A stretch of 9,262 bases of DNA from an uncultured Planctomycetaceae bacterium (GTDB taxonomy: Bacteria; Planctomycetota; Planctomycetia; Pirellulales; Thermoguttaceae), in NCBI GenBank assembly GCA_947307005.1, contig CAMZHY010000112.1:1-9262 (forward strand). The letters are read 5' to 3'. The position numbers and the translations under genes were made by a program. The notes beneath the pieces were generated by a model, which worked only from the letters and a program-made list of their open reading frames with translations, was not told where the DNA came from and did not search any database. The stretch's first letter is position 1. Each line of letters starts with the position of its first letter. This document shows, in pieces, positions 1 to 5,718 of the stretch.

Positions 1-186
1 CGCCGCGACGATCCAAAAAGCCCTCGCGACGGTAAACAACGACTCTAGGACCGTTCCGACCCACGTTCCGTCGTAGCGGTCGAACGCGCCGCCCATTCCG
101 GCGATTCCTAACGCGAGGACCGCGAAAACCAGAATCGGCGCCAAGAGGACGACGAAGTTTGCAAAGATCAACGCGCGTTTCTTCAT
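1..186 (-). CDS. Small hydrophobic membrane protein, third paralog of the array (3' end outside the window)
   Basis: Translating the minus strand from the ATG at 186-184 gives 62 residues that stay open to the window edge. The protein starts MKKRALIFANFVVLLAPILV, has a first membrane segment at about residues 5-28 and a second starting at about residue 50 (ARAFWIVAA). The MKK start, the LLAPIL core and the FWIVA motif match the two small proteins encoded at 239-568 and 651-953, so this is a third, more divergent family member. An AAGGAG Shine-Dalgarno site lies at 195-200, 8 nt before the ATG, which supports the start. It follows the preceding gene by 52 nt on the same strand, so cotranscription is likely. 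Function unknown; no catalytic motif is visible in this portion. Confidence 0.75.
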   Translation of the reverse strand, partial: MKKRALIFANFVVLLAPILVFAVLALGIAGMGGAFDRYDGTWVGTVLESLFTVARAFWIVAA

Positions 187-238
187 TGGGCAAGCTCCTT
201 AAATAAATGGGAAAACCGCGAATTACAAGAATCCACGC

Positions 239-568
239 TTAAAAAAGACGCCGAAAAACCGAAAATACCGAGAACCAAAGACGCGGTAAAAAAACGAACG
301 ACGCTACGGCAAGATTCAGGACGCTTCCATAATAAAAAGCGAACGACGGTCGCGCTTTTTTTCGAACGCGGCGAAGGATCGCCAGAACGACGTTAAGGCA
401 CACCGCGACGATCCAGAAGATCCACGCGACGGATAGAGGCGATAGAATCGTTTTCTTTTGATCCGGACTCCCGAACTGTTCAAACGCGTCGCCCAAAAAA
501 ACGACGAGGAGAAGAATCGGCGCGGAGACGATCGCGATATCTAGGATAATCGGCGCGATTTTCTTCAT
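239..568 (-). CDS. Small hydrophobic membrane protein (109 aa), unrecognised family, paralog of the 651-953 product
   Basis: The protein starts MKKIAPIILDIAIVSAPILL and has three likely membrane segments at about residues 5-27, 45-65 and 77-103. A basic loop (RRVRKKARPS) follows the second segment and should lie in the cytoplasm by the positive-inside rule. The frame is open upstream to 634, but the ATG at 568 is the better start: a CAGGAG site lies at 577-582, the start aligns with the MKK starts of both paralogs, and the upstream extension runs through a duplicated non-coding flank. The product closely resembles that of 651-953 (shared MKK.APIILD, APILLLVVF, YWIVA/FWIVA and RPSFAF..GS.LNLAV patterns), with visible DNA-level identity. 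No enzymatic motif is seen. It could be a small stress or accessory membrane protein; I do not recognise it. Confidence 0.75.
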   Translation of the reverse strand: MKKIAPIILDIAIVSAPILLLVVFLGDAFEQFGSPDQKKTILSPLSVAWIFWIVAVCLNVVLAILRRVRKKARPSFAFYYGSVLNLAVASFVFLPRLWFSVFSVFRRLF

Positions 569-628
569 GGGACGGACTCCTGAAAACGGAACGGCTTCGA
601 CGAACGAACTAAACCGTCGGCGATTCGA
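569..628. repeat. Direct repeat copy A: duplicated 5' flank carrying a remnant of an upstream gene tail
   Basis: This 60-bp stretch matches 954-1013 at 54 of 60 positions without gaps, each copy directly preceding the ATG of a small membrane-protein gene. In copy B the segment includes the last codons and TAG stop (994-996) of the 208-aa gene. In copy A the corresponding minus-strand reading gives ...VESPTV then TAG at 609-611, matching the ...IESPTV and TAG of the intact gene, although no gene ends here. So copy A holds a vestigial 3' end of the upstream gene, as expected from a tandem duplication whose breakpoint lay in that gene. Confidence 0.85.
577..582 (-). promoter_or_regulatory. Shine-Dalgarno site that decides the start at 568
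   Basis: CAGGAG on the minus strand, 8 nt before the ATG at 568-566. The paralog at 953 has the corresponding CAGGAA in the same position of the repeated flank. This favours the 109-residue product over an N-terminally extended 131-residue reading. Confidence 0.7.
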
Positions 629-650
629 CGGCAAATTGCGGTTTTGAAAA

Positions 651-953
651 TCAACTCTTGAAAAGGACGCTGAAAAACGGCGCTAGCAAGTTGCAAAGGA
701 GTAAAAAAAGCACGGCAAGATTCAGGAAACTCCCACAGCAAAAAGCGAACGACGGTCGCGTATTTTTCCGAATCCTACGAATGATCGCCAGAATGAGATT
801 GAGCGTCGCCGCGACAATCCAATAGATCATTGCGACGGAACCCCATAATCGACCGTTACACTGCTTTTCCACGTCGCCAAAAAAGACGACGAGGAGAAGA
901 ATCGGCGCGAAGACGATCAAAAGGTCTAGGATAATCGGCGCGGCTTTCTTCAT
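651..953 (-). CDS. Small hydrophobic membrane protein (100 aa), unrecognised family, tandem duplicate partner
   Basis: The protein starts MKKAAPIILDLLIVFAPILL. Three membrane segments are likely at about residues 5-27, 40-60 and 72-96, separated by a short polar loop (GDVEKQCNGR) and a basic loop (RRIRKNTRPS). The C-terminus is short and hydrophobic. A CAGGAA site lies 9 nt before the ATG at 953-951. The gene starts 40 nt after the stop of the 208-aa gene and is followed 82 nt later by its duplicate. The DNA of the pair still shares exact blocks, for example 21 bp at 740-760 matching 334-354 and 16 bp at 712-727 matching 306-321, so the copies are not ancient or are homogenised by conversion. 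Function unknown; nothing enzymatic is visible. Confidence 0.78.
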   Translation of the reverse strand: MKKAAPIILDLLIVFAPILLLVVFFGDVEKQCNGRLWGSVAMIYWIVAATLNLILAIIRRIRKNTRPSFAFCCGSFLNLAVLFLLLCNLLAPFFSVLFKS

Positions 954-1013
954 AGGACGAGTTCCTGAAAACGGAACGGCATCGACGAACGAACTATACC
1001 GTCGGCGATTCGA
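954..1013. repeat. Direct repeat copy B: 5' flank of the 651-953 gene overlapping the end of the 208-aa gene
   Basis: This is the partner of 569-628 (54 of 60 identical). It contains the 40-nt gap before the ATG at 953 and the last codons plus stop of the gene at 994-1620, so this copy shows the ancestral arrangement from which copy A was derived. Confidence 0.85.
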
Positions 1014-1620
1014 TCGCGGTTCGCGGTTCCGAGACGACCTTGGCGATCGATTCGTACAGCTTCTCTACCTCCGAGTATCGATCAAGGAGTCTAGCTCCGC
1101 CGTCTTCTAAAAGAACGACGCTGTGCCATCCGAAGGCGCTCTTCCACGGGGCGAGGGTCGCGGCGACGACCTGCTTGCCGTCGATCGGATCGACGGCCGG
1201 CTCGCCGGAAAGGACGACGAAAGGATACGCCCCCCAAGGGGTGACGCCCAGATCGACGCCGAGTTCCATTTCGCCGCGATTGGGCTTCCGACCGTGTTTG
1301 TCGTAGAACTCGGCGAACTTCGCGCGAACGAGGTCGACTCGCTCCAGCATAAGGTCGTCGAGCTGCGAGCAGCGGAAAGAACGACGCGCTTTTGCGAAAA
1401 GAACGGCGGCTGGGAGAAGGAGCAGCGTGATAAGTCCGATCCCGAGAAGCCCGACGGGCGACATAGCTATGTCGAGCCACGTCGTGTCGGGCGGAATATA
1501 GTCCAAAAAGGCGAGTGAAAAGAGGAAAAGACCGCCGACGGCAAGAATAGCGGGCGCGACGACGACGATCGACAAAACGAGAGTGACGACGCTCCATAAT
1601 CGGTGAAAACTAAGGTTCAT
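994..1620 (-). CDS. Two-segment membrane protein with a soluble C-terminal domain (208 aa), unrecognised family
   Basis: Membrane segments are likely at about residues 12-38 and 55-76, joined by a short loop with the pattern LDYIPPDTTWLD...SP. Residues 78-208 look soluble: a helix (about 84-110, ending FYDKHGRKP), then a region with PIDGKQ (145-150), LAPWKSAFGWHSVVLLEDG (156-174), and a final helix. The product is clearly paralogous to that of 1747-2340, which keeps AFLD.IP.DTTWLD, FYDEHG, IDGKQ and APWKSA.GWHSVVLL.DG. The helix followed by G.xP and a late DG turn loosely recalls pseudopilin-type globular domains, but there is no prepilin peptidase site, so this is only a suggestion. A GGAGGAA site at 1629-1635 lies 8 nt before the ATG. 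It probably heads the small-gene cluster from the promoter at 1682-1710. Confidence 0.8.
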   Translation of the reverse strand: MNLSFHRLWSVVTLVLSIVVVAPAILAVGGLFLFSLAFLDYIPPDTTWLDIAMSPVGLLGIGLITLLLLPAAVLFAKARRSFRCSQLDDLMLERVDLVRAKFAEFYDKHGRKPNRGEMELGVDLGVTPWGAYPFVVLSGEPAVDPIDGKQVVAATLAPWKSAFGWHSVVLLEDGGARLLDRYSEVEKLYESIAKVVSEPRTAIESPTV

Positions 1621-1681
1621 GACGGCGATTCCTCCGACGGCGCTCGGTTTTACAAAAATATTTTAGAGACCCGACGACTTC

Positions 1682-1710
1682 ATTGTAACACTTTGGGAAA
1701 AAGAAAACAA
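1682..1710 (-). promoter_or_regulatory. Candidate sigma-70-type promoter for the 208-aa gene and the small-gene array
   Basis: On the minus strand TTGTTT (1705-1710) is followed after 17 nt by TACAAT (1682-1687). The -10 matches consensus at five of six positions and the -35 at three. It sits in the A/T-rich 126-nt gap between the two larger paralogs, and would give a leader of about 55 nt. No convincing intrinsic terminator separates it from the 197-aa gene, so read-through from upstream is also possible. Confidence 0.45.
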
Positions 1711-1746
1711 GACTCTAAAGGCGTTTGGAGAATTTCCGCGTTTCTT

Positions 1747-2340
1747 TTATTTGATTCCGAGCTTTTCGAGAGATCGATAGAAGTCGCGAGTTTGCCGGTA
1801 GTTCTCGAGAAGTTTGATTTCGCCGTCGTCAAGGAGAACGACGCTATGCCATCCTTTCGCGCTTTTCCACGGGGCGAGCGGCGCGACAACGGGCTGTTTG
1901 CCGTCGATTTTGGCGACGCCTTCGCGGTCTGCGAGAAGGGTTAGCGGAAAGACGCCGCAGGGCGTCGCCGAGAGATCGTCGAGTTCGAAAGAGTCGTCGG
2001 CGGTCGGAGCGTGCCCGTGTTCGTCGTAAAAGTCGGCGCATTGCAGTCGGACGGCCTCCATGCGCTCCAGCATGATCCGATCGATTTGCTCGCAGCGCGC
2101 GTCTTGGCGAACGAACGAATAGTGGATGGCGGCGGGAGGAATGAACGTTAGAAGCCAAATTCCCCCAACGAGCGCAATGGGCGACGTCAGCCAGTCGAGC
2201 CACGTCGTATCTTCCGGGATATGATCGAGAAAAGCGAGCGTAAAGAGGAGCAAGACGGAAGAAACGGCGACGAGCGGGATGAAGAGAACTTCGATCGCCG
2301 CATAAATCACGCTTGATTTACGGTGCGCTTCTAGCTTCAT
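1747..2340 (-). CDS. Two-segment membrane protein with a soluble C-terminal domain (197 aa), paralog of the 994-1620 product
   Basis: Membrane segments lie at about residues 12-38 and 54-75, with the conserved loop LDHIPEDTTWLD between them. The soluble part has a helix with LERMEAVRLQCADFYDEHG (91-109), IDGKQ (145-149), LAPWKSAKGWHSVVLLDDG (155-173) and a C-terminal helix. The most conserved blocks relative to its paralog are the inter-membrane loop and the APWKSA...GWHSVVLL segment, which are therefore the best candidates for functional surfaces. The ATG at 2340 has GAGGG at 2348-2352, 7 nt upstream. The gene is 240 nt downstream of ybeY, behind a structured leader. Function unknown; I do not recognise the family. 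Confidence 0.78.
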   Translation of the reverse strand: MKLEAHRKSSVIYAAIEVLFIPLVAVSSVLLLFTLAFLDHIPEDTTWLDWLTSPIALVGGIWLLTFIPPAAIHYSFVRQDARCEQIDRIMLERMEAVRLQCADFYDEHGHAPTADDSFELDDLSATPCGVFPLTLLADREGVAKIDGKQPVVAPLAPWKSAKGWHSVVLLDDGEIKLLENYRQTRDFYRSLEKLGIK

Positions 2341-2349
2341 GATTTAGCC

Positions 2350-2386
2350 CTCAAGACGACCTCGTCGGCGCTTCCGCGCCCTTGAG
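2350..2386 (-). promoter_or_regulatory. Possible cis-regulatory RNA fold overlapping the ribosome binding site of the 197-aa gene
   Basis: Read on the minus strand, these 37 nt fold as a compact three-way junction: outer stem CTCAA/TTGAG (2386-2382 with 2354-2350), hairpin GGCGC-GGAA-GCGCC (2380-2367, with a GNRA-type tetraloop) and hairpin GACG-AGGT-CGTC (2366-2355). All but one nucleotide outside the two loops is paired. The 3' strand of the outer stem contains the GAG of the GAGGG Shine-Dalgarno site, so closing the stem would partly hide it. The pairing is read directly; a regulatory role is inferred. A chance fold in GC-rich DNA is possible. Confidence 0.35.
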
Positions 2387-2470
2387 TAGGCGTCGTTATT
2401 CGGCGGCGACCGCGCCGCTCCGGGTTCGCGCTACCGCGCGGTTTGTTCGGTTCCCGCCTCCCGTTGGTCG

Positions 2471-2500
2471 GCTTGCGAACACGTTTAATGAAACGCAAGC
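2471..2500 (-). other. Bulged hairpin in the putative leader of the 197-aa gene
   Basis: On the minus strand GCTTG+CGTTT pairs with AAACG+CAAGC around a CATT loop, giving 10 base pairs with a one-sided 6-nt bulge (TGTTCG). No U-run follows, so it is not an intrinsic terminator. It lies between the candidate promoter at 2518-2546 and the fold at 2350-2386. Confidence 0.35.
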
Positions 2501-2517
2501 GCTTGTCGGAGGCTAGT

Positions 2518-2546
2518 GTTATATTTGCGCCAGACGTCGCCGCCAA
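2518..2546 (-). promoter_or_regulatory. Candidate promoter for the 197-aa membrane-protein gene
   Basis: TTGGCG (2541-2546) and TATAAC (2518-2523) are separated by 17 nt on the minus strand; the -35 matches consensus at four of six positions and the -10 at five. The predicted start near 2511 would give a leader of about 170 nt. The -35 lies inside the 8-bp hairpin at 2536-2557. The promoter would let the membrane-protein array be expressed independently of the ybeY operon. Confidence 0.4.
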
Positions 2547-2557
2547 CGAGCGGCGAC
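2536..2557 (-). other. Perfect 8-bp hairpin downstream of ybeY, possible weak transcript end
   Basis: GTCGCCGC and GCGGCGAC form a perfect 8-bp stem around a 6-nt loop, 23 nt after the ybeY stop codon. On the minus strand it is followed by GTCTGG rather than a U-tract, so intrinsic termination is unlikely to be efficient. It could mark a factor-dependent 3' end or protect the mRNA end. In the rest of the 240-nt gap I see no gene. Confidence 0.35.
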
Positions 2558-2580
2558 CTAGTGTTTTCGCCTGTTCGCGC

Positions 2581-3099
2581 TTAAGCGTTATCCCGAGCGT
2601 TGAGGCGAATACCCTCAGCGGCGAGGTCGCCGTCGTCGCCTTGGCGGGCGCGGGTTGAGTCGACGCCGACGTATTCTAGGTATTCGCGTTCTTTCGCGCG
2701 CATGAGGGGCGCGTCCTCCGGGGAATGATCGTCGTATCCGACGAGGTGCAGCGCGCCGTGGATCGCGTACATGAGCAGCTCGTCTTCGGGCGGCCAGTCG
2801 TAATCGGGCGCGCGTTCGACGGCGAAATCGGAGCAGACGACGATATTTCCCTCGAGAAGCCCCGCGTCGCGGTCGTCTTCGAGCGCGAACGCGAGGACGT
2901 CGGTCACGTAGTCGTGCCCGAGGAACTGAACGTTCATTTCATGCATCGGCTCGGCGGCAACGACCGCGATTTCCATCGCGCCGCGCGTTACGCCCGCGTC
3001 CTCGAGAATCTTCGCGACGGCGCGACGCATCCGCTCAAAGTCGACGGTTAGCAGCGTCTGCTCGTCAATGAACTCGAATCGTATTCCGTTTTCCGACAT
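2581..3099 (-). CDS. ybeY: Endoribonuclease YbeY (rRNA maturation factor)
   Basis: YbeY is a single-domain metal-dependent RNase needed for 16S rRNA 3'-end maturation and 70S ribosome quality control; it acts in the cytoplasm. The family signature is clear: TDVLAFAL (66-73), GNIVVCSDFA (84-93), and HGALHLVGYDDH (114-125) followed by the usual M...E (133-137). H114 and H118 are the expected metal ligands. The third ligand position is unusual: Asp at 124 and His at 125, so the His is one residue later than in HxxxHxxxxxH. The length of 172 aa is normal, with a polar C-terminal extension after about 145. It begins 30 nt after the HD-protein gene with a weak GGAAG site, consistent with the last place of the phoH operon. 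Confidence 0.95.
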   Translation of the reverse strand: MSENGIRFEFIDEQTLLTVDFERMRRAVAKILEDAGVTRGAMEIAVVAAEPMHEMNVQFLGHDYVTDVLAFALEDDRDAGLLEGNIVVCSDFAVERAPDYDWPPEDELLMYAIHGALHLVGYDDHSPEDAPLMRAKEREYLEYVGVDSTRARQGDDGDLAAEGIRLNARDNA

Positions 3100-3129
3100 A
3101 ACTGGAGACTTCCCGGCGCGCCGTCCTGT

Positions 3130-5706
3130 TCAGTGAGGAATTTTGAGGATTGACGACTCGTCGACGATCGAAGATCCGTCGCCGCGGCGCCTTTCGCTCT
3201 TAATGATCTGACTTCCCTCGCCCGACGAGCCTTTCGAACCGTCCGACTTGACGTTCTTGCCGCCTTTGCCGTCGTCGCTTTTTTCGTCGCGCCCGTCGTC
3301 TTTCGAATCTTTCTCGGCGTCGGGATATTTGACGCGGGTGTGGCGACTCGCAAGAAGCGACGAAACGAGACTCTGCTGAATGATCTGAACTTCGCCGAAG
3401 GTCAGCCCGGAATCGCGGAACTGCCCGTCTTCGATTCGCGCTTCGGTGATCTTGCGGACAAGCCCTTCGACTCGGCGCAAGGTCCATTCGGTTAGCGATC
3501 GGCTCGCGCTTTCGACCGCGTCGGCGAGCATGAGAATCGCCGCTTCTTTCGACTGCGGGATCGGACCGGGGTAGCGGAATGGGGATTCGTCGAGTCGCGC
3601 GTCGGGGTCTTGCGCCTGCGCCGCTTTGAGCGCCTGCTGGTAGAAGAAGCTGACCAGCATCGTCCCATGGTGCTGTTCGATCAGATCGATAATTTCGCGC
3701 GGCAACTTATATTTTTCGCCGAGGTTGACGCCGTCTTTGACGTGCGCGACGATGACGAGCGCGCTCATTCGTGGCTCCAACTCGTCGTGAATGTTACGAC
3801 CGTTCTGGTTTTCCGTGAAATATTCCGGGTTCATCATCTTGCCGACGTCGTGGAAATACGCGCCGACCTTGACGAGGTACGAGCGCGCGCCAATCGCCTC
3901 GGCTGCGGCCTCCGCCAGATAGGACGTCTGGAGCGAATGGTTGTACGTCGACGGCGCGCGCTGGTTTAGCTCGATCATGAGCGCGTGCGACGGATTCGCG
4001 TATTCGAGGAGCTGCATCGGCGTGACGACGTGGAAGTAAAGTTCGACGATCGGCAGCAGACAGGTCGTCAGCACGCCGCCCATCGTCGCCCAAATCGCAT
4101 GGTGAAACGCCGTCGAGCCGGTGTGCGTAAAGTCATGGAGAAGGTACCGGTAAGCGTTTTCTTCGTAAGTCGGGCGCACAAAATCGTTCGCGAGCAACCC
4201 CGACGCCATCGAAAGGATGAAGGCGTAGAATCCCGTGTCGAGCGCGAGGAAGACGAGCTGGAGTCGAGTGCGAACGCTCCGCGCGAGGAACGCGACGAAG
4301 GCGGTCGTTCCGCAGAGAGGCACGAAGACCTCGAGTCCGCCGCCGTTTGCGAAGGTCAGCATCAGGGAAAGAAGGACGCCGACGGTTAGCGAGACTCCCC
4401 AAGAGATGGCAAACGTCGTAAGCTCGACAAAGACGACGACCGGCATGAGTTCGACGAGCGACCCCTTGTTGGGAAGGCATATCTGAAACGCGCGTCCGAT
4501 GAGAAAGAAGAAAACGAAGAGTCCGAGGAAAATCGCCGTTCTATCGATCGGTTTGCCGTCGGCTTTGACGTCGAAGGTCGGTTGTTTGGCGACGACGATA
4601 AGGTGCGCGCCCAGAAGAAGGATCGCGTTAAGGGTCAGCGTGGCGAGGAATCGCACAATTTTTGAGATTGCCAATCGCGAATGGAGATAGCTCGCGTGTT
4701 CTTCCTTGAGCAATTCGTATTCGTTGACGCCGATCTGATCGTTTGCGCCGACGATCGACTCGCCGACGAAGAAATACTGCCGAACGTCCGCGACTTTAGC
4801 GACCTCTTCCGCCTGAGCGAATTTCGTAATGGCGACGTCTTCGGAGAGCGTTACGGGCGGATCCTTGCAGATGCGCTCTAAAAATAACTCGACTAGGTCG
4901 GGGTCGTGAACAAAGACTTCGCCGAGTTTATTGCGGACGGTAAGACCGTTGCCTAAGAGAACATCGGACGTTTTCACTTGGACCGCGTTTAGACGGCGAT
5001 CAATGAACTTGGAAAAATCGTCGTGGTTTTCATAATAGCTTTTCAGGTTCTTGGCGTCCGTCTCGCTTTTTTTCTTGACGTCGTAAATCTTGACGATCTC
5101 TTGATTTCCTTCGGGCGCGCCATGAAGCTTTTGGATGAGCCCGTATTTTTCGAAAGGCCCGAAAACCTTGTCTATCGAGGAGTTGAAGTTCGCGAGATCA
5201 ATATCTTCCTCAAAATAGTTCTGGAGATTATCGAGCGCGCGCTCCTCCTTTTCAGAGGTGTGATTCTTCGGAAGATACAGTAAGAGCGTTCGACGCTCGT
5301 CGGCGGTCGCTCGCGCTAGATCCGTAATTCCGAGAATGATCTGCATTTCACGACGAAGCTGCTTTTTATACTCGACAAGCCGGGAAGAATCGTTAGCGTA
5401 ATAATGCGGGGTCGCCCTGAGCGCGGCCGTTTTGTTTTCGCTGGTTTGACGAGAGTTGACGGAGCTAAAATTCGTGTTGCAGACGACGTCGCGATCAGGC
5501 GTCGAGAAGAGCTTGAATCTCAGCGGCGGGTTCCATGAACCGCCGACGATTGTGATAAGAACCGCCGCGATGAGAAGCAGCGTCAGTTTCTGCGGGCCGT
5601 TGTCGTCGAAGAGAAGTTTTTGAAGTCTCTTCGTGAAGCCGTTGTATTCGATTCGCGACGCGACGCGTTGAGCGCGCGTTCGCGCGCGTCCGGGAGATGA
5701 AGCCAC
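3130..5706 (-). CDS. PgpH-type 7TM receptor with intracellular HD phosphohydrolase domain (probable cyclic-di-AMP phosphodiesterase)
   Basis: The architecture matches the 7TMR-HD family (PgpH of Listeria, YqfF of Bacillus): an N-terminal membrane anchor (about 41-56), a large extracytoplasmic region (57-345), seven membrane segments (about 349-372, 390-407, 417-434, 436-453, 459-476, 482-505, 537-560) and a cytoplasmic HD domain (about 575-790). HD residues visible are H590 (YNHSLQ), H619-D620 (HDVGKM), H640-D641, H655 (HVKDG), H679-H680 (HHGT) and D729 (LADAVESASR). PgpH members cleave cyclic-di-AMP to pApA; that activity here is inferred from the family. The last 65 residues are a charged Lys/Asp/Ser/Gly-rich tail, probably disordered. 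I chose GTG at 5706 because GAGGGG lies 6 nt upstream. A TTG at 5724, inside phoH, would add six residues. Confidence 0.92.
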   Translation of the reverse strand: MASSPGRARTRAQRVASRIEYNGFTKRLQKLLFDDNGPQKLTLLLIAAVLITIVGGSWNPPLRFKLFSTPDRDVVCNTNFSSVNSRQTSENKTAALRATPHYYANDSSRLVEYKKQLRREMQIILGITDLARATADERRTLLLYLPKNHTSEKEERALDNLQNYFEEDIDLANFNSSIDKVFGPFEKYGLIQKLHGAPEGNQEIVKIYDVKKKSETDAKNLKSYYENHDDFSKFIDRRLNAVQVKTSDVLLGNGLTVRNKLGEVFVHDPDLVELFLERICKDPPVTLSEDVAITKFAQAEEVAKVADVRQYFFVGESIVGANDQIGVNEYELLKEEHASYLHSRLAISKIVRFLATLTLNAILLLGAHLIVVAKQPTFDVKADGKPIDRTAIFLGLFVFFFLIGRAFQICLPNKGSLVELMPVVVFVELTTFAISWGVSLTVGVLLSLMLTFANGGGLEVFVPLCGTTAFVAFLARSVRTRLQLVFLALDTGFYAFILSMASGLLANDFVRPTYEENAYRYLLHDFTHTGSTAFHHAIWATMGGVLTTCLLPIVELYFHVVTPMQLLEYANPSHALMIELNQRAPSTYNHSLQTSYLAEAAAEAIGARSYLVKVGAYFHDVGKMMNPEYFTENQNGRNIHDELEPRMSALVIVAHVKDGVNLGEKYKLPREIIDLIEQHHGTMLVSFFYQQALKAAQAQDPDARLDESPFRYPGPIPQSKEAAILMLADAVESASRSLTEWTLRRVEGLVRKITEARIEDGQFRDSGLTFGEVQIIQQSLVSSLLASRHTRVKYPDAEKDSKDDGRDEKSDDGKGGKNVKSDGSKGSSGEGSQIIKSERRRGDGSSIVDESSILKIPH

Positions 5707-5712
5707 CGTGAG

Positions 5713-5718
5713 CCCCTC
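5713..5718 (-). promoter_or_regulatory. Shine-Dalgarno site of the 7TM-HD gene, overlapping the phoH stop codon
   Basis: GAGGGG on the minus strand, 6 nt before GTG at 5706-5704. Its first two bases are the last two of the phoH TGA stop (5719-5717). This arrangement suggests translational coupling by ribosomes finishing phoH and supports the GTG start. Confidence 0.65.

Noticed and set aside
569..634. N-terminal extension of the 239-568 gene to a start at 634
   Set aside because: The extension runs through the duplicated flank, which contains the vestigial end of the upstream gene in another frame; the internal ATG has a good ribosome binding site and matches the paralog starts.
1..953. Small hydrophobic proteins as type I toxins or holins
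   Set aside because: At about 100 aa with three membrane segments and a basic loop they are larger than typical type I toxins, no antisense RNA promoter or antitoxin is visible, and no lysis gene is nearby.
1091..1597. Overlapping frames on both strands within the 208-aa gene
   Set aside because: The paralog comparison between 994-1620 and 1747-2340 supports the annotated minus-strand frame; the others are Arg/Ser-rich shadows.
2433..2505. Ten-base palindromes at 2433-2442 and 2496-2505
   Set aside because: Short self-complementary strings rich in CG are expected by chance in this composition and show no spacing pattern.
2337..2546. Minus-strand frame of 69 codons overlapping the 197-aa gene start by ATGA
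   Set aside because: The ATGA overlap would suit translational coupling, but the start is TTG without a Shine-Dalgarno site, the product is Arg/Lys-rich without features, and the same bases form hairpins. I prefer a non-coding leader.
2443..2658. Plus-strand frame of 71 codons across the ybeY downstream gap
   Set aside because: It overlaps the ybeY end, has no ribosome binding site and no recognisable product.
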